Positions 56,709-64,000 of a stretch of DNA of 64,000 nt are shown piece by piece. The notes beneath the pieces were generated by a model. That model was not told the origin of the DNA. It saw only the letters and a list, made by a program, of their open reading frames with translations, and made no database searches. This DNA is from Microcoleus sp. bin48.metabat.b7b8b9.023 (GTDB lineage Bacteria > Cyanobacteriota > Cyanobacteriia > Cyanobacteriales > Microcoleaceae). Position 1 is the stretch's first letter. Each line of letters begins with the position of its first letter. The DNA lies in the NCBI RefSeq assembly GCF_013299185.1, contig NZ_JAAFKG010000039.1, positions 1 to 64,000 on the forward strand. The letters are read 5' to 3'. The translations under genes were made by a program, and so were the position numbers.

Positions 56709-57416
56709 ATGATTTATCCAGGTCGCCAAAAGCAACTTGAAATATTAATTGAAAAATTGGGGCTGCCGAAGGATGCTGCGATCAAATGGCATCTTGTAGA
56801 TTTGGCTTTGACTCATGCTAGTGCGTCTGCTAAGGCAAATTACGAGCAATTAGAGTTTGTCGGCGATGCTGTGGTGCGGCTGGCGGCTTCGGAATTGTTG
56901 TTTGAAATTTATCCTGACTGTGCGGTGGGGGAATTTGCTGCTATTCGATCGATCTTGGTGAGCGATCGCATCCTTGCTAAAATCGCTGACAGTTACGGGT
57001 TCGATCGCTATTTAATCGTTTCCAGCAGCGCCGCCTCGGACAAAACAGGCGCAGTGCCCAGACTGGCAGATTCTTTGGAAGCCTTGCTGGCCGCCCTTTA
57101 TTTGAGTGCCCAGACGTTAGAATTAGTTCGCCCTTGGCTCGATCCTCACTTTCAGCGCCTAGCGGCGGAAATTCGCAGCGATCCCGCCCGCCAAAACTAC
57201 AAAGCTGCCCTCCAGGAGTTGACTCAAGGCAAGTATAAAACTTTGCCCAAATATAGCGTGCGAGAAACCGGGACAGTACAGGGCGGCGAGGATCGTTTTA
57301 CCGCCGAGGTTCACATTCAGGGAGAGTTGGTAGCAGAGGGAAAAGGTCGATCGATCAAAGCGGCCGAACAAGCAGCGGCTCAGGCAGCTTTTAATAAATT
57401 AGTTGATTGTCCGTAA
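56709..57416 (+). CDS. rnc: Ribonuclease III
   Basis: A 235-residue double-strand RNA endonuclease for rRNA and mRNA processing. The signature YEQLEFVGDAVVRLAAS carries the metal-binding Glu and Asp. LADSLEALLAALYL supplies the second Asp/Glu pair. A C-terminal dsRNA-binding domain (about 160-232) ends KGRSIKAAEQAAAQAAF. ATG at 56709, just behind an STRR. Next to rnpB, it makes a small RNA-processing neighbourhood, though the spacer of 250 bases suggests separate promoters. Confidence 0.95.
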   Translation: MIYPGRQKQLEILIEKLGLPKDAAIKWHLVDLALTHASASAKANYEQLEFVGDAVVRLAASELLFEIYPDCAVGEFAAIRSILVSDRILAKIADSYGFDRYLIVSSSAASDKTGAVPRLADSLEALLAALYLSAQTLELVRPWLDPHFQRLAAEIRSDPARQNYKAALQELTQGKYKTLPKYSVRETGTVQGGEDRFTAEVHIQGELVAEGKGRSIKAAEQAAAQAAFNKLVDCP

Positions 57417-57444
57417 TTGAGAATTTAAAAAAATGTAACAAACA

Positions 57445-57504
57445 AGGTTCGTAGTGAGGACTTTAGTCCTTAAGGGGAAGGACTGAAGTCCTCACTACAA
57501 ACCT
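57445..57504. repeat. Palindromic dispersed repeat, family A
   Basis: AGGTTCGTAGTGAGGACTTT and GACTGAAGTCCTCACTACAAACCT flank a short loop. One arm has TTTAG and the other CTGAAG, so the arms mix two sub-types. Confidence 0.88.
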
Positions 57505-57568
57505 ACGTTTATGACCCTCGTTATAACTATTTTTTTATTAAAAAACCTAAAAAAAATTCCAAATATGC

Positions 57569-57574
57569 TATAAT
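57569..57574 (+). promoter_or_regulatory. Candidate -10 box upstream of structured RNA
   Basis: TATAAT in an AT-rich stretch, about 29 bases before the first hairpin. Its -35 region is weak. It would start a transcript running through the structured RNA into the Gfo/Idh gene. Confidence 0.45.
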
Positions 57575-57602
57575 AGCTGTGCGATTTTTGAAATTATCAT
57601 CA

Positions 57603-57968
57603 GTCAGGAACTCGGAGGCTCAAGCCACGCTCGCTTGTAAGAAATTGCAAGCTGTTCTGACCAGACCCCTCTTTCGAGGAGACGTTATTTAGGTCACGAT
57701 ACCGGCGAATGCGACGCTAGTTTTCCGCTCTATCGTTTGCAGTTAAACAAACTTAAAGTCACGCTCGTTAGTGCTGCAAGCTTAACAAGCCTTTATAACC
57801 AGGTCGAAGCGAACATTACCCCGAAAGGGATTCGGAGACAACCATATCTCCACGGAGGGGCAACCATACCCCTCCAACCCCGAAAGGGGATTCAAGGCGA
57901 TTGAAATCGCCGTGTCGTTTCCCTCTCAGGTCTGAAGACACTGAGTTTCCCACTTACCGAGCTGTTTT
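57603..57968 (+). ncRNA. Long structured RNA ending at ATGA; candidate stand-alone HEARO (IscB omega-RNA-like)
   Basis: About 360 bases with no reading frame but many clear stems. GTCAGGAAC (57603) pairs with GTTCTGAC (57654); CCTC-TTTC-GAGG at 57668. GGAGA-CAACCATA-TCTCC (57834-57851) and GGAGGGG-CAACCATA-CCCCTCC (57854-57875) share the same loop. CCCC-GAAA-GGGG lies at 57878, GGCGAT-TGAA-ATCGCC at 57896 and CTCAG-GTC-TGAA-GAC-A-CTGAG at 57925. The region ends directly at ATGAAAATC, the start of the next gene. HEARO RNAs, the scaffold RNAs of IscB, insert 5' of ATGA/GTGA and often stand alone in cyanobacteria. The family name is my inference from memory of those traits; the structure is seen. 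Confidence 0.6.
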
Positions 57969-59066
57969 ATGAAAATCGGAATAGCTGTATTGGGTGCTGG
58001 CCGCTGGGGAGTTAATTTAATTCGCAACTTTCTCGAACATCCCAACAGCGAAGTTTTAGCGGTAGTAGACCCGAATCGAGATTCATTGGTGGCTGTGCAA
58101 AAACAGTTTAATCTGCATCCCTCGATGATTCTAGCTACCGATTGGTCACAAATAGAAGCATTGCCGGGACTATATGCTGTGGCGATCGCCACTCCAGCCT
58201 CCACACACTACACCCTCGCAACCGCCGCGCTGCAACAAGGCTACCACGTCTTAGTAGAAAAACCCCTCGCCCTCAATCTCAGTGAAGCAATAGAACTCTG
58301 TGAATTAGCCCAAAAACAGCAGCGACAACTCTTCGTCGATCACACTTATCTGTTTCATCCCGCAGTCGATCGCGGTCAAACGATTATTCAGCAGCATCAA
58401 CTCGGAACCTTGCGCTACGGTTACGCCCAGCGCACCCATTTTGAACCCGTGCGGCATGATGTTGATGCCCTTTGGGACTTGGCCGTTCACGATATCGCTA
58501 TTTTCAATACTTGGCTGCAACAAACCCCTATTCAAGTCAGGGCGACTGGTACTGTATTTCCGAAGTCAGAAGTCAAAAGTCAGGGGGAAGAAGCAATAAA
58601 TCAAGCAGAAGGATTAGCAGATTTAGTTTGGGTAACGCTGACTTATCCCGACGGATTTCAAGCATTCATTCACCTGTGCTGGCTAAATCCCGACAAACAG
58701 CGGCGGTTAACAGTTGTTGGCAGTTTGGGAACTTTGATTTTTGATGAAATGTCGCCGGAAACTCCTCTAATTTTGCAGCGTGGTGGTTCAAATCGGGGGG
58801 GCGATGAGGATAATTTTGGCGAAAGTGCGTTAGCGAAGCCCTCGAAGAGGATCGGGCCGCCACCCACAAGTCTCAGGTACCGGGAAGTCTTAAATTTAGA
58901 ACCAGCAGAGCCACTGCGGCGAGTGTGCGATCGTTTCCTCAACTGCGTGCAAACCAATACCCCTTGTCCTAGTTCTTCCGGTGCGGCCTCCGTAGAATTA
59001 ATCCGCATTCTGGGCACTTTGAGCAAATCCCTCGAACTTGGCGGACAGCCCCTGATACCATTTTAG
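57969..59066 (+). CDS. Gfo/Idh/MocA family oxidoreductase
   Basis: A 365-residue NAD(P)-dependent sugar or inositol-type dehydrogenase. AVLGAGRWGVNLIRNF is the nucleotide-binding loop (GxGxxG) and VEKPLALN the EKP motif with catalytic lysine. HDVDALWDLAVHDIAIFNTW gives the substrate-side Asp/His. Such enzymes act in nucleotide-sugar or polyol metabolism; no pathway partner is adjacent. The start codon abuts the structured RNA, and only a weak GAG serves as ribosome-binding site, so the RNA probably forms the whole 5' leader. A short Ser/Lys-rich insert (about 198-208) looks lineage-specific. Confidence 0.93.
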   Translation: MKIGIAVLGAGRWGVNLIRNFLEHPNSEVLAVVDPNRDSLVAVQKQFNLHPSMILATDWSQIEALPGLYAVAIATPASTHYTLATAALQQGYHVLVEKPLALNLSEAIELCELAQKQQRQLFVDHTYLFHPAVDRGQTIIQQHQLGTLRYGYAQRTHFEPVRHDVDALWDLAVHDIAIFNTWLQQTPIQVRATGTVFPKSEVKSQGEEAINQAEGLADLVWVTLTYPDGFQAFIHLCWLNPDKQRRLTVVGSLGTLIFDEMSPETPLILQRGGSNRGGDEDNFGESALAKPSKRIGPPPTSLRYREVLNLEPAEPLRRVCDRFLNCVQTNTPCPSSSGAASVELIRILGTLSKSLELGGQPLIPF

Positions 59067-59264
59067 ATTTAAAATTTAAAATTTTAGATTTAAAATTTAA
59101 AATTCTAAATTTTATACTATTTTTGATTTTAGATTAAGAAAATGCGATCGTGTCCGTTGGAACAATCGCCATAAAATTGGTTGGTAGTGAGTGATTTATT
59201 CCTCATCAAAATCTCCCAACTAAAATCATAACTGCGAACATTTTATTAAGGATAATTAACCAGA

Positions 59265-59371
59265 TATAACGGTATTCAAAAAGATGAGGTACGTTGTTGG
59301 GCTTCAGCCCCTATACGCTTAGTGATTATATAAGCTGTTAGTAATACCTCATTTTTTTGAGAAAGGCTATA
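59265..59371. repeat. MITE family C, copy 3 (107 bp)
   Basis: TATAACGGTATTCAAAAAG-ATGAGGTACG and ATACCTCATTTTTTTGAG-AAAGGCTATA are the ends, with TTGTTGGGCTTCAGCCC inside. The right end overlaps the left end of repeat F. Confidence 0.85.
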
Positions 59372-59553
59372 TATCAATACTCCGGACAGTTTTAGATCTA
59401 ATCGAGTATGTCAAACCCTTGATGGCTATAGGGATGAGTATTTTTTCAATCTTTAGGTCTAGCCCTGAGTTTCAAAAAAACATTAAAAATGCCAGGGCTT
59501 GCACTGCAACGCTTACAGAGCCGTTAAAAAACTGTCCGAAGTATTGATATATA
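59369..59553. mobile_element. MITE-like element F, 185 bp with about 24-bp terminal inverted repeats
   Basis: TATATCAATACTcCGGACAG-TTTT and AAAACTGTCCGaAGTATTGA-TATA match over about 24 bases with one mismatch. It is flanked on the left by family C copy 3 and on the right by TATAGCAGTTTTCAGAAAA-AAGAGGTACG, a family C left end at 59551. TA at the borders fits IS630/Tc1-mariner-type target duplication. The inside (185 bp total) has no reading frame for a transposase. Confidence 0.8.
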
Positions 59554-59715
59554 GCAGTTTTCAGAAAAAAGAGGTACGCTTTAGCAATCGGGAAAAATCA
59601 ATTTGGAAAAAATCACTCGGCAACCAACGAAAAGCTTGCGTTTCAAAAGTTGCTCCTGTGGCAATTACTAATTGCCAATTATATTGTGTCCGATCGATTA
59701 ACCGCAGTAAGATTA

Positions 59716-59772
59716 GTTCGTAGTGCGGACTTCAGTCCGCAAAAAGCTGCGGACTTCAGTCCGCACTACAAA
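59716..59772. repeat. Palindromic dispersed repeat, family A
   Basis: GTTCGTAGTGCGGACTTCAG-TCCGC, then AAAAAGCT and GCGGACTTCAGTCCGCACTA-C. It carries the left flank TTAACCGCAGTAAGATT shared with the copy at 9839. Spacer 59067-59902 otherwise holds only repeats; the first 40 bases are AAATTTTAGATTTAAA-type runs. Confidence 0.88.
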
Positions 59773-59785
59773 CTCAGAACAGTTA

Positions 59786-59899
59786 TATAGCGGTTCTCAA
59801 GCGTGGTGAGGTACAGGGGTTCCAATCCAATTTCCACGGAATCCGATGCCCGATGCCCAATGCCCATGAGTACCTCATATGAGAGCTTGAAAGGCTATA
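59786..59899. repeat. MITE family C, variant copy (114 bp)
   Basis: TATAGCGGTTCTCAAGCGTG-GTGAGGTA and TACCTCATATGAGAGCTTGA-AAGGCTATA form the TIRs. The interior has GATGCCCGATGCCCAATGCC-C repeats, as in the copy at 55803. It ends 4 bases before the kinase stop. Confidence 0.82.
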
Positions 59900-59902
59900 A
59901 TA

Positions 59903-61981
59903 TCAGTCATAACTTTTGAAATTTCCCTTTTCCTTTACCAAGTCCGGGCTGTGAAAATAAAAACTTGACTGCTGATTGACCGGCAAAGAAATCATCACCG
60001 CAGTACCTTGATCCACACCCGCGCTGTGCAGGGTAATGCTTCCGATCATAGATTCCATGATCCTTCGGGAGATAGCCAAGCCCAAACCGTTACCGCCAAA
60101 CTTGCGAGTTGTAGAACCATCGGCCATCACAAAAGGTTGAAACAATTTCTGCTGCTGCTCGGGATCTATACCAACTCCGGTATCTTTAATTGTCACAACC
60201 ACCCAATCGCTTTGGGTGTTGTTGGCGATCCTCTCCGAGGGCTGCGCTAACGCATTTTCCGGCACACTTCCGTTAAAACTACCAGAATTAGTCCTGGCTT
60301 CTAACCGCACAGATATACTAATGCTGCCCGACTCTGTAAACTTAACCGCATTGCTCAACACGTTTAAAAATACCTGTTTTAGCTTCTCCGGATCTGCATG
60401 AACAATAATCGGATCGTGAGGAGGTGGCAAGTTTAATTTTAAACCTTTTTCCTCAATTTGAGCTGCTTGCAAATCAATCGCGTCTTCAAGTACCTGAGTA
60501 ATATCAACTACTTCTAACATCAGGGAGAAAGTGCCAGATTCTATTTTAGCAATGTCCAAAATATCATTAATAATATTGAGCAATTGCATTGAGGAGTCGT
60601 GGGCGCGCTGCAAGAACTCCATCTCTTCATCTCGGTCATCGCAGTAGCCGTCACGCACAATTTGAATAAAACCAATAATTCCGTTGAGTGGCGTTCTCAA
60701 TTCGTGAGAAATATTTCCCAAGAATTCATTTTTTAACTGATTGGCAACTTGCGCTTCCTTGGTTGCGATTTCCAATTCTCCTGCCCAGGTTCTGAGGCGC
60801 TGTACCATGCTGTTGAGAGCTTCTGATAGTTGATTGAATTCTCTAATTTGGAAATTTTCCGGCACTGCTAGGGGCGCTTCTGCTGTATCCACTGTCTGCG
60901 CGTAGTCTCTCAGTTTTTCCAAAGGACGCGCTAAGTCGCGAGACAGATATAAAGTCGCGATGATACTAGCAGCAACCAAACCCACAATTAAATTAAATAA
61001 AACTTGCTGAATTTCTTCCAAACCTGACAGAGCATAATCTAAACGAGAGACAGCTAAAATAATCCACTTGCTGTTCTCCTTTCTAGTTGAAGGACTCGGG
61101 ATAGCAGCGTATCCTGCTAGCAACTCTACACCATTTCTTTCAAAGGAAAATAGGTGGAGAAAAGCCTGTCCGCCAGCCATCGCCCTTCTGAGAATACTTT
61201 TTAGTCGATCGGCATCTGCCTCAGCATCGATATTGCGGCCCACGCGGTTGATATTCGGATGCGCCAAAATCGTCCCATCTTGGTCTATAGCCACCGTATA
61301 GCCAGCTAGAGAACCCTTCGGAGCACTGGTTTGCACCGGCAGGGCCGACTGCAAACTCAAAGCATAACTCAACTGCCGGGTGTTGCCCCGACGAGTGTAA
61401 ACTGGAGCGCTCAACACCAAACTAACTTGGCTGTCGCGAGCTTCTTTACTCGCATCTGGAAAATCCTCAGCACCCGAAGCCACCTTCTTGCTGCTGGCTT
61501 TTCCCTGTCGCTGGAGAGGCCACGACAGACTGATGTAAACGCTCTTGTCATCCAGCAGAGTTTGCTGCTGCTGCACGGGCGGCCAAAACTTGGCAGGTAG
61601 CGACTGAATCGGCTGCTGCCCGCAAGTGCTAGCTATCACTTGATTTGTCTGTACATTAGTCAATTGCAAGCAATCAACCTGGGCTGGCAACCGCTGCCCT
61701 AATTGCGCGATAAACTTTTGATAATCCTTCGGCTCTACAGACTGCAACATTGAGTTTTCCGAAGCGCCGATTAGATTGGACTTCAGCGATTTCGACCACT
61801 GTTCAATAGTTTCTGCTTTTCTGACTGCACTTTCTGTCAAGTTTAGACGAGCAGTTTCCAGAAGCGTCGAGCGTGCCTTGCGATAGGTAACATACTCCCC
61901 CACCAGTAGAACAGGTACGCTGAGCAACAAAATCCGCGACAGTAAAATACGGCGAAAGGAGGATTGACCTAACTTAACCAT
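59903..61981 (-). CDS. Membrane sensor histidine kinase (Cache-HAMP-HisKA-HATPase)
   Basis: A 692-residue kinase. A helix at about 15-32 and a second at about 340-360 bracket an extracytoplasmic double-Cache-like sensor (ending LAGYTVAIDQDGTILAHPNINRVG). Then come HAMP (ARPLEKLRDYAQTV), HisKA with His426 in GNISHELRTPLNG, and HATPase_c with DTGVGI and FGGNGLGLAISRR. It probably senses a small extracellular ligand. I start at ATG 61981 (MVKLGQSS). The frame continues upstream to 62029 but the added residues are Cys-rich and unlike the family. No regulator gene is adjacent, so it is an orphan. Confidence 0.93.
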   Translation of the reverse strand: MVKLGQSSFRRILLSRILLLSVPVLLVGEYVTYRKARSTLLETARLNLTESAVRKAETIEQWSKSLKSNLIGASENSMLQSVEPKDYQKFIAQLGQRLPAQVDCLQLTNVQTNQVIASTCGQQPIQSLPAKFWPPVQQQQTLLDDKSVYISLSWPLQRQGKASSKKVASGAEDFPDASKEARDSQVSLVLSAPVYTRRGNTRQLSYALSLQSALPVQTSAPKGSLAGYTVAIDQDGTILAHPNINRVGRNIDAEADADRLKSILRRAMAGGQAFLHLFSFERNGVELLAGYAAIPSPSTRKENSKWIILAVSRLDYALSGLEEIQQVLFNLIVGLVAASIIATLYLSRDLARPLEKLRDYAQTVDTAEAPLAVPENFQIREFNQLSEALNSMVQRLRTWAGELEIATKEAQVANQLKNEFLGNISHELRTPLNGIIGFIQIVRDGYCDDRDEEMEFLQRAHDSSMQLLNIINDILDIAKIESGTFSLMLEVVDITQVLEDAIDLQAAQIEEKGLKLNLPPPHDPIIVHADPEKLKQVFLNVLSNAVKFTESGSISISVRLEARTNSGSFNGSVPENALAQPSERIANNTQSDWVVVTIKDTGVGIDPEQQQKLFQPFVMADGSTTRKFGGNGLGLAISRRIMESMIGSITLHSAGVDQGTAVMISLPVNQQSSFYFHSPDLVKEKGNFKSYD

Positions 61982-62114
61982 AGGACATATCAAAATTAAG
62001 GTGCAACACCAACAGCGACCATAGTGCAATCAACCAGACGGAAAGCGCGAATCGGTCTAGGGTGCCCTGCTGACCAGACAACACAGCTTCAAAACAACAT
62101 TTAAACACAATTAT

Positions 62115-62215
62115 AGAAGCCACTGTAGTAATCTCGATTCTAAGTGTGCAACACAAAACTTACTCAAATCAAGCATTTGGCTTAAATTGACGTTTGCTTC
62201 CTGCTTCAACCAAGG
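62115..62215 (-). ncRNA. Possible reRNA scaffold and right end of the second tnpB element
   Basis: The minus strand around the tnpB stop shares GCAGGAAG-AAACGTCAATTT and GATTTGAGTAAGTTTTG with the region after the other tnpB. The similarity crosses the stop codon and ignores frame, which favours an RNA function or an element end. Bounds are approximate. Confidence 0.4.
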
Positions 62216-63440
62216 ATGACGGCATCTTGTTGTTCGCAGGCCTTAATTGGGCGCTTGCCTCAGGTACAATGCTCTGGCGGGCATTTTCCAGAATTATTGC
62301 TGCATTTAGATTGCAATTGAGGGAAACACCACATCGATCGCAGCTATATACAGGTTCCTTGAGAGGCATTCGCTGAATATTGCCACAGCAAGAACAGGTT
62401 TTAGACGAAGGAGACCACCTGTCAACCAGTTCTACCTTGGTTCCCCAAAATGCCACTTTGTAGGTCAAAATTCTGCGGAATTCATCAATACCTAAGGTCT
62501 CCAGGTCGATCGCTAATTTTTGATTAGCGATCGTGCCAGAGATATTGAGGTCTTCAATCCGAATCTGGTAGTATTTTCGGCTGATAATATCAGTTGTTAT
62601 TTTTTTTTGCCCCAAAATTCGTCTGAGGTTAGCAATATCTGCGGGTTTTATTGGTAATTTTTGGTAGTATTTCCAGCCATTGTTAAATGCTCTAATTGTT
62701 TGAGTACGGTTCCCTGATTTCTGGTTGCGGTTGTACCACCGATTCTTGATCGGCTTGATTTTTGATATTTTCAGGATTTGTGGTGCGATCGTGAATAAGC
62801 CATCTGACAACGTGGCACAGCATTTGACACCGAAGTCAACACCAACAGTCTGAACTTGATGCACTCTGTGTAAATTTTTGTCATCAACAGGCAGATTCCA
62901 GGAGACAAACCCTTTGTCTGCTGCCCTAGAGATAGTGAATGTTTTGCTATAACTCACAAATGCTATTGGTTGCTTGAGTCTGAATTTTTCCAAACCAGCG
63001 ATTGTGCTTTGCTTCCTCTTGAGTCGGACTTGGCGATTAGTAAATGGCATCATTGCTTCACCCTTTGCAGGATATACTCCTGATTTGTTTTTGCTGGTGA
63101 AACTATCACCTTTCTTTTTAAATTTGAATCGAGTCAAGCCTGATTTACCTAGTCGCCACCCTTGGATAGCTTTACCTAAATTATTCAGTGCTGATGGATA
63201 GATAGCTAATGGATAGCCTTTTATCCAAGCATACTCAGGCTTGATTTTTACCTGATTGGTAAAGACTTTCTGAATATCAGCTAATTGTTGAGAATCACTG
63301 GCTTTGATTTCTTCAAATTGCCATGACTGGGTTAGTATGGATAATCGCAAGTTATAAACAAGCCTCGCCAAACTTGCACAGCCATCTAGCAAAGAGCGTT
63401 CTTTATTATTCAGTTTTAGCTCTCGTTTCAGACTGTACAT
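62169..63440 (-). CDS. tnpB: TnpB-family protein with altered RuvC-III (possibly nuclease-dead)
   Basis: A 423-residue full-length TnpB-like protein. RuvC-I VGVDFGVKCCATLSDG and RuvC-II IEDLNISGT keep Asp and Glu, and the zinc ribbon CSCCGN...CDRCG is intact. The third motif reads SLNCNLNAAII where the window's other TnpB has SIDRDLNAALN, so the last catalytic Asp is Asn. Each change needs one transition (GAT to AAT twice, CGC to TGC). The rest of the frame is undamaged and the tail (VEAGSKRQF) matches other family members. Loss of nuclease activity is therefore expected. RNA binding could remain, as in TldR-type repressors, or the copy may simply be decaying. Confidence 0.9.
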   Translation of the reverse strand: MYSLKRELKLNNKERSLLDGCASLARLVYNLRLSILTQSWQFEEIKASDSQQLADIQKVFTNQVKIKPEYAWIKGYPLAIYPSALNNLGKAIQGWRLGKSGLTRFKFKKKGDSFTSKNKSGVYPAKGEAMMPFTNRQVRLKRKQSTIAGLEKFRLKQPIAFVSYSKTFTISRAADKGFVSWNLPVDDKNLHRVHQVQTVGVDFGVKCCATLSDGLFTIAPQILKISKIKPIKNRWYNRNQKSGNRTQTIRAFNNGWKYYQKLPIKPADIANLRRILGQKKITTDIISRKYYQIRIEDLNISGTIANQKLAIDLETLGIDEFRRILTYKVAFWGTKVELVDRWSPSSKTCSCCGNIQRMPLKEPVYSCDRCGVSLNCNLNAAIILENARQSIVPEASAQLRPANNKMPSSLVEAGSKRQFKPNA

Positions 63441-63450
63441 TGTTTTACCC

Positions 63451-63474
63451 TATTTGCAGGTATATCTGCAAATA
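63451..63474. other. Perfect hairpin at the tnpB left side
   Basis: TATTTGCAG-GTATAT-CTGCAAATA has perfect 9-bp arms, 10 bases upstream of the second tnpB start. IS200/IS605 elements carry subterminal hairpins recognised by TnpA, so it may be the left-end hairpin. It may equally be an operator between the divergent genes. Confidence 0.5.
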
Positions 63475-63493
63475 TATCAACAGCTAATAGAAA

Positions 63494-63667
63494 ATGTCAA
63501 TGACTTTCAAAAGGCACAATAGATTAGGTTTCCTCCCACACAATGAAGAACCATTTGATAAAATTCCACTACAAGCCAATGTAAAAGTAGGTGTGAGATC
63601 GAAAATAAAGGCGAGAGGGGATTGGCACAACCGTCTGAGACAAAAATTGGATGAATGGCTGCAATAA
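63494..63667 (+). CDS. Small hypothetical protein divergent from tnpB
   Basis: A 57-residue frame from ATG 63494 (MSMTFKRHNRLGFLPHNEEP...) to TAA 63665. Composition is protein-like, with a basic N-terminus and a Trp-containing C-terminal helix (DWHNRLRQKLDEWLQ). The plan (short basic strand, VKVGVRSKIKA, terminal amphipathic helix) recalls small cyanobacterial proteins that look like ParD/CopG-type DNA binders, but I do not claim a family. It starts 54 bases from the tnpB start, sharing the 63451 hairpin in between. ATG 63500 is an alternative start. Confidence 0.55.
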   Translation: MSMTFKRHNRLGFLPHNEEPFDKIPLQANVKVGVRSKIKARGDWHNRLRQKLDEWLQ

Positions 63668-64000
63668 TGGGAGCGAGATACGGAGATTTGAGGGATTTAG
63701 GCAGAAATTTTGCACGTCTGATAACCAGTCTTTACTTAAAGATGCTCAGCAATTTGTTGGGCAAATGGCTGTGATTTGAATCACACTTCCATTTTCAATT
63801 CTCGGCTCGATTGGCAGCCGATCGCCCAGGGGTAAAATCTTTCAGGCTGACAGACGGCAGTGGGTTGAAGGTAGAATCGCATAGATGCACGGTTGCGACC
63901 GAAGGTAAGAGGCAAAAACTTGTGTCTCGGGCTAGCGATCGAGAGAGACTTCTGGCTCGATCGCACTTTGGCATTCGCGAATGCCTTCGAGGGATACCCC
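63668..64000. other. Right-edge region, no supportable gene
   Basis: I see no coding frame with family likeness and no RNA gene. The last 50 bases hold GATCGAGAG and GATCGCAC HIP1-like words. A gene could start beyond the window. Confidence 0.4.

Noticed and set aside
57603-57968. Structured RNA as tmRNA, 6S RNA, group II intron or cobalamin riboswitch
   Set aside because: No tag-peptide frame or tRNA-like ends, no long single-bubble 6S shape, no domain V hairpin, no B12-box consensus.

Overview
The window reads as chromosome of a filamentous, non-picocyanobacterial cyanobacterium, probably Microcoleus/Oscillatoria-like. Direct signs are a photosystem I gene (psaK), frequent HIP1 octamers (GCGATCGC), cyanobacterial families (DUF928, CHASE2 cyclase, HetZ-related protein, DUF4347 adhesin), long runs of heptanucleotide repeats (STRRs), and a cyanobacterial RNase P RNA carrying an STRR insertion. 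The genus is inferred from overall style, not from a search.

Layout. 1-7.7 kb: end of a TnpB gene, CPBP protease, acylphosphatase, trpF, psaK, a CBS-tailed site-2 protease, a CHASE2 adenylate cyclase followed by a DUF928 protein, and a lipoate-ligase family protein. 7.9-15 kb: thioredoxin, an aminotransferase, a small zinc-ribbon membrane protein, surE, pheS, an 11-copy 35-bp minisatellite, and an SH3 protein with an Ala-Pro linker. 15.4-22.8 kb: one 2465-residue adhesin-like protein (DUF4347, lectin-like, DUF11, about 7 cadherin-like repeats, RTX tail). 23.5-30.4 kb: prolyl oligopeptidase, recR, YciH/SUI1, M48 protease and three AIM24-family genes in a row. 30.6-38.9 kb: SnoaL-like protein, a two-repeat CRISPR remnant, trpB, CAP protein, ribonuclease D, a GspE-N-like protein, a TnpB gene and a HetZ-related gene. 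39.2-49.4 kb: glyS, murD, small proteins, MAPEG, SGNH hydrolase, ABC exporter and a CIRCE-controlled groEL without groES. 50-64 kb: a giant multi-PAS histidine kinase, corA, rnpB, rnc, a 360-nt structured RNA directly before a Gfo/Idh gene, a MITE cluster, a Cache/HAMP histidine kinase, and a second TnpB whose last RuvC aspartate is lost.

Most genes are single housekeeping or signalling units with little operon structure; CHASE2-DUF928, the AIM24 trio and the overlapping small pair at 43.6-44.1 kb are the clearest clusters. The accessory content sits in the spacers. At least six families of small palindromic or TIR-bearing repeats occupy nearly every intergenic region, some nested in each other. 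The strongest leads are the HEARO-like RNA abutting an ATGA start codon (57.6-57.97 kb), the nuclease-dead-looking TnpB (62.2-63.4 kb), the 107-bp MITE family, and a three-copy non-coding repeat next to heptamer arrays.
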